NCBI RefSeq assembly: GCF_901709675.1
Contig: NC_051087.1
Span: forward strand, 7,466,884-7,530,883
Length of the DNA: 64,000 bases
Source of the DNA: Syngnathus acus
Taxonomy: Eukaryota; Chordata; Actinopteri; Syngnathiformes; Syngnathidae
Direction: 5' to 3'
The position numbers and the translations under genes were made by a program. Shown piece by piece: positions 49,206-61,200 of this stretch. Below the pieces are notes generated by a model. The model had not been told where the DNA came from, ran no database searches, and saw only the letters and a list, made by a program, of their open reading frames with translations. Within the stretch, counting starts at the first letter, position 1; each line of letters begins with the position of its first letter.

Positions 49206-52200
49206 CTGAAGTGGCATTGTAGAGCAGACAGAGCACAAGAACTGTCACAAGGAGGGAGATTGATCAGAGAGCATGGAGAAAATGACAGCGCCAAGATAAA
49301 TCAAACTTCATGTGTGGCCGTTATATCCGAAAATGTATTCTGCGGTCAATGACTATTGAGCGGGGCTGTGGCAAGATTTAAACTGACATGCATTAGAGGC
49401 TTTGATTGTTTTATTGTGTCCCCTGAAAAGGTTTGTTTATGTATTGATTTTTTTAATGTAAACACTTAAACATCATTATTGCGGTGAGCGGAGTCAATAC
49501 AAGACAAATCCAAGTAGGAACTTTAGGTCACATCCCATCGGTAGTCCATTAAGTTTCCAAGCAGTCAGTCTTAAGAGTTAATCAGGCGTGTTTCAGTTTT
49601 TTAGTTTTAATTGTGTCTAGGAGATATTAAGAAATTCAGGACACCTCCTAAATGGCCCTGTAATGCCACACAAAGTTATGTTTCATTGTATATTGTTTTG
49701 TAAAACATTGCACTTTTATTCATAGAGACATATTTTTTAAAGATTGGTAAATTCATTTGCTAAAACACATATCGTCGATATCTGTATGTAAAGTCATGTT
49801 AATTTATACATCAAGACAAACACACCATCACATCTGAGGTGCAAATTACAGTACAGTACAGTACTGTATATGCATATATTAGGTATATATCTATATTTTA
49901 TATATATATAATATATTATATATTATTTTCAGACTACATCTGTCACCCTAATAAAACCTTGAGATTTAATGAGACACGTTTTATCCACTTTTGCAGTGAC
50001 GTTTCATATCTCAGAATGAATTTCAAGGACCTTTGTGCAAAAAAAAAATAAAAAATCTGGCATGTTTATGATTCTTAAGTAAATATATTCCGACATGAAT
50101 GACAGTATGTACAAAAGGAAAAAGATTAGTCATTGGCTTTGGCGGTAGTCTACGCTCTGCTGAGTGCCCTTCTATTTTCCAAGTCAATGCACCCAGACAA
50201 TCGAAGCAGATATAATACACTTAGGACTAGATTAAAACCCACAACATATTTATAACATTTGCAGTATGTAACAGAATGCAGATGTTGTGGACAACAAGCT
50301 CACAGCTTGTACTTTGTCATGCATTTCAATATACAAGTCGGAGACAGTTTTATAAGCCTTAGAATCCCGCGACACAAATGTTATAAATCTCCCAAAAGAA
50401 GACGGAACTACATTTTTGGTGTGTGTACAAAACTCTTATATAGAAAACAAAACAAATCATAAATCCCTCTGTACATGAATGTTTTGAAAATGTAGCTTTG
50501 CACTTCAACTCACCTGCTGTTCAGGCAGCAGTATATAATGGGATTGTACATAGTGGAGCTCATGGCCAGCCACAGCACGGACAGATAAACTTGCTGGATG
50601 GACTTCCACTTGATCAAATGCTTGTTGAGACCCGTTACAATGAAATAGATATGATAAGGCAGCCAGCAGAGGGCAAAGGTCACCAAGACGATGATCATCA
50701 TCTTCACCACCTGGTTTAAAAAAAAAAAAAAAGGTGGCAGATGAATGATATCCACAGGACAATTCACAGGTGTTGCAAGCACAGACAAATCCATCCTGTA
50801 GTGTGAAACTAAACTAGAATGTTTGTTTTTTTGGAAGGAGGGAGGAAGCTGGAGTAAAATGGAGGAATCCCATTGAATTGTAACTCTCACTTTGCTAAAT
50901 AAAAACACGACTGTTTATATTCAACTCATTTTGTGTTTAGCATCACTACAACCTGCTGTTCTACAATCCATGCTGGATGCAGATCACCTCCCCTGATCTA
51001 TGTATTAACAAGGCCATGTTTTCTGCTCCAACATTCAATCACGGGGCCAGTGTTCTGACACTTACTTTCAACAAGCCACTTTTGTGGATCGCAACTGGTA
51101 AAACAATCTTTGTGATTAACGTGGGCCTGCTCAGAAGCTAGCAACGGGAAACAAAACAGACACCACTGTGTCCCTCCTGAAATGTAAACTCGTGCAAAAA
51201 CGTGTGCAGAAACTAACACACTCGCTGTTTTGACAAATGTTCATAGCATGAAATAAACTGTGAAGGATCAACAGCTCAAAAGAAGTCCGAAACTTTGTGA
51301 GAAAGATAGTGAAGACTTAAGAGTGCTACAAAGGATACATTTGTCAAACGCTATTGAAAACTATTTCTTCTTTTCATTCCAAAGTGATGATACTCAAGCA
51401 GATACTGCTGAAAAAAAATCGCCCCACTCATTGCAACCCAGATAACTTGCCTATTAATATTCTTCAAGTCATTTAATTCTCATGACATTGAATCGATCAC
51501 AATGGGGCTGTTCTGGTTGTCTAAGAAGATGTTTCGCCTCTCATCTGGGCAGGCTTTAGCAGTTCATGGTTGACTGTGCACAATTAGTCTGGAAAGCTGT
51601 CATCTTGTATTAGCGCTATTAGATGGTGCTAAAGTTGCTCTCGTGTTTTTGAAACCTCTGTCACTACCTGAAATAGTAGGTAATGTTAATTTCAAGTCAA
51701 TATATGCAGTTGAAATACAGCGTGTGAAACACTTGCAGTCATGAGCTAAGCTTCTTCAACTTTAATCATGTGCTTACTATTTTTCCCCCTTCAAGTTAGC
51801 ACAGTAACTCCATATTTATGTTTTTCCCACTCGCTCAAAATGTCTGTATAGTTGGATACACACAATTGTGCCCAATTTGAGCATTTCCCCTTTCTTATAA
51901 TAAAAGAAGGCCAAATTGTCTAGTACTATCTCTAAAGATTATCCTGACCAATGTCCTTGTTGCGTGGTGTCCGTCATAGTTTATTTATTGTTAAAATATC
52001 AACAAATTTCTATATGTGTACCCCACTTAATACATCACATGACCACAAGTCCCCATGTAATCTGTACTATGAGGTATGTCAAGGTTGGAAAATATATGGC
52101 CACATATTGACACATCCTAATCAAAGCTACCCTCATCCGTGCAGTGGAAATAGTCTCATTTATTCAACAATCTAATAATTAATTCAACCTGTCAGTCAGC

Positions 52201-55200
52201 ACAGAACATTATGAAAGGAGGGGAAAAAAATAGTAATTGAAGGGGATTCATTTCATTTTATTCAGTCTTGTTATATTACAATTAGGTACAATTGAGCACC
52301 ATCTATTATGGTTTATGGAAATTAATAATTACCACACAAAATGTAAAAATCTATCTTTAGGACAGCATTTTTCTCATTCCCATGCCAGCAAAAATGTGCT
52401 GTCTTATCTGTCTATAATATTAATCCGAATGGTGCACCACTTTGTGGGACATTAAAATAATCACATATTTGTTTTTTAATTTATTATATATTCAGGTCTT
52501 ATACAACCCAGTGGTGACGCTACTATGATTGATGATGTAAGACCAATGATCACATGAAGGTGGAACTTCATTTTGTTTGTTTGTCAGTATATACGCCACT
52601 GACTTGTTTCGCCTTTAAAAAAGTAATGACAAAGCAAACAAACACACAAACAAACAAACAAACAAAAAAAGCCAACAAATTTCCTGAATTTGGTTTGTCT
52701 CAAACATTTTACATTTGGTCACCCTGCCATCAAGCGTGTCTTTTCACACACTGAAACAAGAATTTTGCACATGTACTTCCAAATGCCAATCACTTAAGAA
52801 GGGGTTTAATGGAAATGGGGCGGAAAAGCTTATTTCACAGAGCTTGCATTTGTTATTATCATTAAATAGTTTTTCTGAGAAGTCACACTTTTGCACAGAG
52901 CTGATAAGAACAACTGATCATTTACACACTGCACATATAAAATTAAGATCACGTGTATAATTTCTCTGGGTGCTATAAAGAAATGCCAGTAATACATAAT
53001 ATTGTGAACTTGATGGGTGTGCTTTATTTTATTTTGGACAGTGTCACTGATTGTCTTCAGTCTTTCGGTATGCTATTATTTTTTGTTGATTCCATAACTA
53101 ACACAGTTAACGTTAAAAAACTGTCACGTGACTAAAAGCAATATTTTGGGGATGTTAATCAAAAGTACCAAATCAACAAATTCAGCATATGACGTCCAGA
53201 AAAATGCATCCGTCCATTGTCTAGAATGTTTGTCCGCTTTTGGGTTATAGAGCACATCGCACACAAAGCAAGGCAAGTTTATTCGTGTAGCAACCTTCAT
53301 GCACAATACAACTCAAAGTGATACACTACAGAAAACGAAATAATTTGATTAAAATATTTAAAAGCAAGTTCAAAGTTACCATTTAGATTTCATGTAGAGG
53401 CACGTTAGAAAAAAAACATTTTTTAAATTGGGATTCAAGAGTGTCTACATTTGGTGAAAGTTTAATCTTCTTGGTAGTTTGACCCTGGTAAGGACTAGCT
53501 CACCTGAGGCCTTGGATCTGACAACCCTCAACATAATATACTCAAGTCTGTGATCCCATAGCACATAATGTGAAAGGTTGAATCAATACATTTTCAAGAC
53601 TCTGTAAACAACCATTCACAGTCAAACCTTTCAACAACAAACATTGTAGCTTTGTTATTTGTCCTTCAAATGTACAATGCGTGATGTTATAACAAGGGGC
53701 AATCAGCATTGTACATTGTCGCTGAGATAAAAATGATCGCAGTAAAAATGACACACCATTCCAACAGACAATATCTTACGATGCCCTATATACTGTTGAT
53801 TGCATCTACATTGAAATCAGAGGCGTAGCCAGGAATTTTTCCAGTAGGGGCGCACGCCCACAGGAAAAAAAATCGAACATCACCCACGCCGTTCGCTGAT
53901 CGCTAAAACGTCCGGGAGGCAAACGGTGAATGGATAACATCGCGCACATAGAATAGCGCAAGCACACTCGCGCAAGACCGAAAGAAAAAAACGGCATGAA
54001 AATGAAGAATCGAAAAAGCTCGATTTATTTTATTTATTTATTTTTTTTCAACCGGGGCGCAGGGAGTCCTAACCGGGGCGCCGCCCCGGCTCGCCCCGGC
54101 TTGGCTACGCCTCTGATTGAAATGAGCTGAGGGGGAAGCATATTACAACTATACTGATTTGCTTTGCTTTGTTGAATAAAACTAATGAAACTCAAAGGCT
54201 AATGAGCTTTTTAATGCAGAAAAAGGATCCCGAGTTACAATGTAATTGACCAAAACAGTCTCGGGGCTTTCTCCAGCGCTAGATTTATGTTTGTTCATTA
54301 TACCAATAAATGACCTCCCATTAATTTGCTCACAGTCAAAATGAGTCTCGCCATCTACAGTCTATTTGCGGTGCGATACAGCAAGGAGAGACCGTTATAA
54401 TGATGCCTAAGTAGGCGGAGACAAACAGGGATAGTAGGATTAAAAGAGAATTTTAAAAAAAGTTGTTTTTATAGTACTTTGGGTTGAGGCATCTTGGTTT
54501 CTTGTCCTTTATCAGATCACCTACACAATTACAATCATAATTCATACTAGGTGAGGATTTTAATCCACTGAATCAGTGTCTTAGTTGTAGTGGCTGGACT
54601 ATATTGTCTTTATTTTACATCATCTATAACATTTTAAAGTGTTGTACCGGCTCAATATGCAGATTTGAGTGGGGCGTAATGGTTGTATAAACTGCAGGTC
54701 AGGGTTATTCCTACATTTGTTTTTTCCCCTTCAAGATTGAACAGGGCCTAGTTGACATTGTTGATCTTCTACTTCATTCCAATTGTATCTATTTATAGTC
54801 TAGACAGCCTTTGAACAAATTTACCTCAAGTCCAGAGCATCCTTGTTAGTGCTTTACTGCTTGTAATTCTCAAGTGATTGTTCCTCCAGAGCTCTTCTGT
54901 TTGGTAACCAACAGAGGCTGGACAAGACAGTTGAGGTCGAATTTGACATGGTCCTGGTTCCTGCTGGGACTAAATACTGCTGTTTATTTTATTTATTTTT
55001 TTAAGAATACTGTTTATGACCAGGGTTAGAGAGCTATCGCATGCAAGACCACTGGTTGATTTGATGTCAATTCCAAATCAGTTTATGTCTTACTGAGACT
55101 GAGCAGAACAGAATGTGGTTGTAATTCACCCAGAGCTCATATGCATGAAAGACGAGTGAAACCATTCCCGTCCAATGCTCAAATTGAAATTTTACAATGA

Positions 55201-58200
55201 CACTTCAGAAAAAATATTCCATTTGCAAAGGTTTAGCAAAGAATTTTCTTTTTCTGTATGATGCCACCACAGCAGAGTAAATGTTAATGGAAAATGAAAA
55301 TGATTGCCATGATAGAATAAAAAACATGGTGTGTGTAATTGACACAAAATCCTTGATGCATGTTCATCAACAACAACACACACAAAAATCTAGAAAGAAC
55401 TTATGCTGTGGAACACAAAAGGCTCTATGTTCAAAGCACATCTGCGCCATGGGGCAAATTCTAGCAGATCCAGATGTTTGCATCAGCTCAAGGTAAGCCT
55501 TTTCAGCTTACTGGTCTCCGCAAATTACCAACATTGAGTCTAACCTGACCAGGTCCAATTTATGTGGGATTTCCACCTATTTTGTCCATATTTCTAATGG
55601 CATATTTATCATGAATTTGGTTGAAAAGTCTGTGGTCCAATGTGCCTCCCCAGTAGCACTGATGTAAAAAAATGGTGGCTCACTTCAGCATTTAAATTGC
55701 CCATTCCGGGTTTAAGGCAAAAGAATCACAACAGCGACCGGTGAGACAAACAATCAAGTGGAGCACCGACTGACCCTTGCACAAAACGATTGCCCCACTC
55801 CCATAAACCAAGTGCAGCATGCCCAAAAATGCTCAGGGGGTGTAGAGCATTGTCGCCACCGTCCAACACACCGACAACTCACAATCAAACTCTACCCAAG
55901 GAAATTGACCAAGTTGTCCTCTTACGCGCATACTCAAACATCCCAAGGGCAAGGATCCGTGCTGTGTTGCCAAGAACAAGCAGTCCTTGTCTGACAGAGC
56001 TATGGCAGACTTATAACATCATTAGTGCTGAACTCTGGGTTGACATTTGAAATACCAACCCCTGGGCATAGGCTGAAAATAGAGTACCTGTTGTGTTAGG
56101 TCGATCTGTCAGTAAAGATGATGAGAAATCACAATAAGCAATGAATCCATGACCTGCCGCCTCACTGACCTGCTCAAGAAGTGTGTGATTAACGCAAAAT
56201 GCGGGAACTCTATTTTTATAGACGTCACTGAAACATTCTGCCACAATACGTTCCTCCATCTACTTCATCTATAAGTGACCTTTGCTTCCGTAATCATCTT
56301 GTCAACTGTAGTGAGTGGCTTACAGATGTGATTGCCTTGGGTAAAATGATTAGGTCTCTGCACAATATAGCACAAATCCGTGGAATAGGTTCCTGCCAGG
56401 TTGTGCGAGAATGGACAAATTTGTAAAGTGTGATTACTGACAATGTGCAATGACTGCGAGAAATGTAATGAAGTAAATTTAACATGGGGAATGTTGAAAG
56501 TGTCAGTGGGCAACACAAATCACTTCTTTTACCTTATTTATAGGATGACTGAACTTCAAAATCAAAAAAGTGTGGAAGAAGCAATACTAATGATATAGTG
56601 GGAAAAAATTGGCGTGGGATCTTAAGTTGACTTAGATTTCAAGTAAGATGAATGAATGACTACAAGTAAGTTTACGTTTGGATTTAGATAGCCTTACTGA
56701 ATGACTACAAGTTGGTTTACAGTACTTAGGTTTCAATTCAGATTAGTGAATGACTGCAAGTATGTTTACTCTAATATTTTAACCGAGATTAAATCAAATG
56801 GGTTTTCATTTGAACAGTGATTTTAGGGCAGACATTATTGGCATCAGAACACATCCGACATGGGGTGGGGAAATTCGGTCACTGACCTGAAAATAATGTG
56901 TCAATCAACCTGGATCAGAAAAAACTTTACGATTATTTCTAATTTTGACAGTGAACAACACAATGTATTTTCTATAATTGATAAAAACTACCTTTAAGGA
57001 CTCAGGTTTTATCCAACCACTTCTGGTATTTTACAATCAGTGCTCTTTGTCTTATTGTCTTGGAGCATCTTTTAACCTGTCTTCCCTTCTTTTGTGCTCA
57101 TGTTGCACACTGTAGTTTTTCTGTGTCATGAATGTCATGTTGGCAAAATAGCTTTTTTTTGTGACCTGCAAGCTGCAGTCAGAGTTGGTTACAAAGCAAA
57201 GTGAGCAGCCCTGGGCAAGACTCAAGCATAACAAAAGCAGCTGACCTAAAGCAAATATATACCTGACTTTTGGCCAAAACAAAGCACGACACACACCACA
57301 AAACGCGCTGCTCAACATCAAGTTGAAAATGCCCACTCAGTGACCTGCACTGAAATCTCGAGTACTGTTCTTGAAAACCAACATTGCAGCTGAACTATTG
57401 GTTTGCTATTCCCACTAAATAATACATGAATTTCTTCACTGTTTCATTGCAGAAACGATTTGTGCTATATGTGATTAATCCTATCAAATCTCTTTTGACA
57501 GACTGTCTAAGAGGATTATGGGCTACATGTTACACAATCTAACACTGCACAGGTTTCCCAGGTTTTGCTTGACACACGTATGTATGTACGTCTGTCTGTC
57601 TGTCCCTACGTATGCACATATGCATGTATAAGGCAAGCAAAAAACATTTGAAAATTTGTGAGAAAATGAAAATCAGTAACTTTAAGAGGAATACAAGTGA
57701 ATCGAGTCCCATGCCATCCATCTATTTCCAACACCGCTTATCTAATTCAGGGTCAGTGGGGAATCCCGTGTGACTTTGGGCGAAAAGCAGAACTGGTCAC
57801 CAGCCAGTCACAGGTCCCATTTAGAGATAAACAACCATTCGCACCCACATCTACATTGCCACTGAGTGGGAAACAATCCCACACTGCTCACACACAAAGC
57901 AAGTGAGTTTATCCCTACACCATCAGCGACCCTACATTACAATGCAATATTATCGATTTTTGAGAGTCAGGTTGTCTAAACAATCCATGCATCCTTCAAT
58001 GTTCTATCGTCTACCCTATCCAGGGTCATGGGTGAGCTGGAGACTGGCTACGACACCAGCCAAACTCACATTTACAACTAGCCATCAGGTTTAAAAGCGA
58101 CAAAATGAATCCTATAGTGAGTCTTCATGTTCTTTCTGTAGGTTTTATGAGGGTAGTTCAGCTTCCTCCCATTTTCCAGAAACCTGCAAGTCAGGTTAAT

Positions 58201-61200
58201 TGAAAACTCTGTCTTGTCTACAGGTTAGGATTTGAACGTGAATGATTGTTCATTCATTGATAGAAGTGCCGTCGTAATTACCCCAACCGCTAAAAAAGTC
58301 ACGCTTGAAAATTGAAGGTGGAGCCCAGGAGAAAGACAATTAGTGGCCACTTTGAAGATAGAAAGTTCCATAATACCTTTTGTGTTAAAATGTCATTGCT
58401 GCCTTAATATTTTAATTAAGTTTTCTCTTTGCTTCAACACCAGGTTGTCAATCAAGAGATTTAAAATCAGTTATCTAAATACACATTGACGTGGCCCAAA
58501 GCTGTTAATTACATCTAGTCGGAGTCTTCCCTCATGAGAAGATCAATATTTTACAAATTAACAAATTAAATCAACAACAGAGGATTAAATTGATACTCCG
58601 GGGGGGTATGATCCAAATCATGTGAATTGTCCCTGATTGCTACAGGTTTATCCCAAATCTGAGTGGGAACAAAATGTAACAAATGGCAAACGTGCAAATG
58701 ACCTTTTATGTAGAAAAACCTGCAGATGGCAGGATACAATTTTAAAAACGACTTTCTAGCGCAATGAACTTCGTGACATTTTGATGTTTTGACATTTAAG
58801 TTCTGATCCAGTTGACTGATTAAGAGGTTGCTATTAGGAGTCGGACAGACTGGTAGGCTTTACTTCTCCACAGTGGCTCTTAAGAGTGTGTTATCGACTA
58901 TTCTCTAATCACACATTTTTGGCTTGAGGAGGACGGAGAGCTGCTTGCTGCGAGCAAGTTTGTGTGCACTGAATAAAATAAGTCCACTAACTTAATTGAT
59001 TTAAATTGTCTTCTTTTTTGAATGCACGGCTTTGGGAAGTGTTGAAGACGCAGTTAAGGGCAACAAATCCAAGATGGTGAGGAATTTTAAACACGCAAGT
59101 TGAAGTTGAAGGATTATTCCACTGCACACAAAGATGTCTGTAATTACCTGCAAACACAGCAAATGCCCATCATGCAGGTTTTCCTATTTTGTTAAACTGT
59201 GCAAATGTTACGTTCTGATTAAATTGTGTGTATGAGCTGTCTATTATTGGCGAATACATTATTCTAAATCAGTCCCTCTTTCAGGTTTTTTTTTTCGTTT
59301 TGGGAGGTGAAATATCGTACTGAACTGAAAAAAAATGAGCAATAGCATCATCAGAGGCTTTCATCACATTAGTGTCGACTTAAAAAAAACAACTTGTTGC
59401 TTTATAGTTGAATGCTACGGAGATTGGAAGGAAGGAAGGAAGCGCAACGTGTTCCAATTTTGCATTTATGCCAATTGCTTTTTCTGCCTTCACAAGCTTG
59501 AGCATCTCAGATAATAAGAAACTAATTGTAAAGATTAAATCATCACTCATTTCCAGATGTTGTCATGGTGTAAATCGGAATATATGAATAATAATACGTA
59601 CTGTGCATTTCCCTTCAAGCATGCCTACCTTTCTTTTAGCTCGCAGTTGTCCATGGTAGTTGTCGGATGAATCTCCGGGAATCTCCCCTCCCCACAGAGT
59701 GACTCCCACAATAGAGTAGGTAATGCCCATTACCACCAAAGGCAACACATAGACCAGCAGAGTCACTATGATGTGGTACCTTCAGCGACATTTTTAAGAA
59801 AAAAAACAGTATATTAACTTCTGACATTAACATCTGCATTTCGATGTGTTAATAGTTAGTGGAAGAAGAAAAGACATCTTATGTCTTTAAAAAACGGATT
59901 GACTTTTGAAATGAATGTTTTCATTTTAATGTCTCTGAATAAAAGACTGCTCACATGACAGGGTCGTTTTCCATGCGAGGCCACGCGACATAGCACAAGG
60001 TCCTATGAGGCAGAACTCGAATTTTGGAGAAGTAGCAGAGGGGAAAGGCCAGAACTACGGCAAGACTCCAGATGCAGGCGATGACTCCAGTGGTGACCTT
60101 GGCTGACAGGCGAGGCTTCAGTGGGTGGATAATGGCCATGTACCTATGGGGTCAAGGGTCACAAGATTTATTAACTCTTAGGCTAATTAATGCAGATCGT
60201 TTTCTTACAAAACTGTTTTTGTACATACACGTCCTATAGAAAACCATGCAGATGGGAAGTTTTGCATTCCGGTCATCGATTTACGAGAGGTCAATGAAGT
60301 GTAACCTCAGGTAGGGCGGGATGCCATCAGTCAGTTTCACTTCATCTGAAGGTGTTTGATCGGCTTGATGCCAGGGCCTCCAATCCAAATCAAACTTTTC
60401 AAACCAAACCAGTCCAAGCATGCCTTCACGGGCCTTGCTATGTAGCCACAGGGTCACGCAAAATGTAATGAATGTTCCCAATGACACCGAGGTCCCGGGG
60501 TCCCGCAGTCGCTCACTTGAACTCAATGGAGGAATTGAAAGCTCATTTCACACTCACTGACGGTGTGAGTCTGAGTCTGAGTGTATGTCTGCTCTTATAT
60601 GTGCCTTTTCATTGCCTGGCAACTAGTCCCAAAATTAGTCCCAAAGTCATCAGAGGTCCAGTTCACCGTGACCTTGAACAAGATAGGAAATTGAGTTCAG
60701 AAAATAGATGGACTAACGGATGGACGGACAGATGCTCATTGAGAATAACATAAAAACACAAAAAGATTTAAATATACTCACAAGATCTTCTGAAGCGGTG
60801 GAATATGGTAATACCAAAATACATCCCAGAGGCGGATTACTGACCTCTGTCATCTTGAAATCTCACCCTGACATCTTGACATGCTCGAAGCGACACAGGG
60901 TGCTTTTGTGAAACCATCCCGTTGGAAAGCTTGTCACCACATCGTGACGGTAACAATTCATAAGCACTTTATCATCGCCTGGTGTTTAACTAGCAGCACT
61001 TAACGTTGCCAGGAAAAAGTATCTGCGTGCATGCTAAATGGCAAGCTGTCAGTCCCATGACTGGAGAGGGAAGATGATCGCCTGGCAGTCAACCTTGTTT
61101 TACAACATCACGGATATTTTTTCATACATAAGGTCAAGGATATACTAGACACCATTATCAACAGCTATCTTTATCCCTTTCACTCTTGGTTTCTTTTGAT

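Larger units (their letters stand above)
50711..59628 (-). other. tacr3: tacr3 intron 3
   Basis: 8.9 kb, the longest intron in the window. It holds the hAT MITE (53,818-54,115), a CAAA microsatellite, a 45-49-bp three-copy tandem repeat near 56,654, two decayed dispersed-repeat copies around 57,713-58,085, a CTGT run near 57,590, a GGAA run near 59,425 and a homeodomain-word patch around 58,490-58,600. No exon is seen; open frames around 55,758-56,259 match nothing I know. Confidence 0.75.

Noticed and set aside
55758-56259. Overlapping open frames on both strands in tacr3 intron 3
   Set aside because: Could be an old transposon relic, but I cannot match it to any family, so it is not called.
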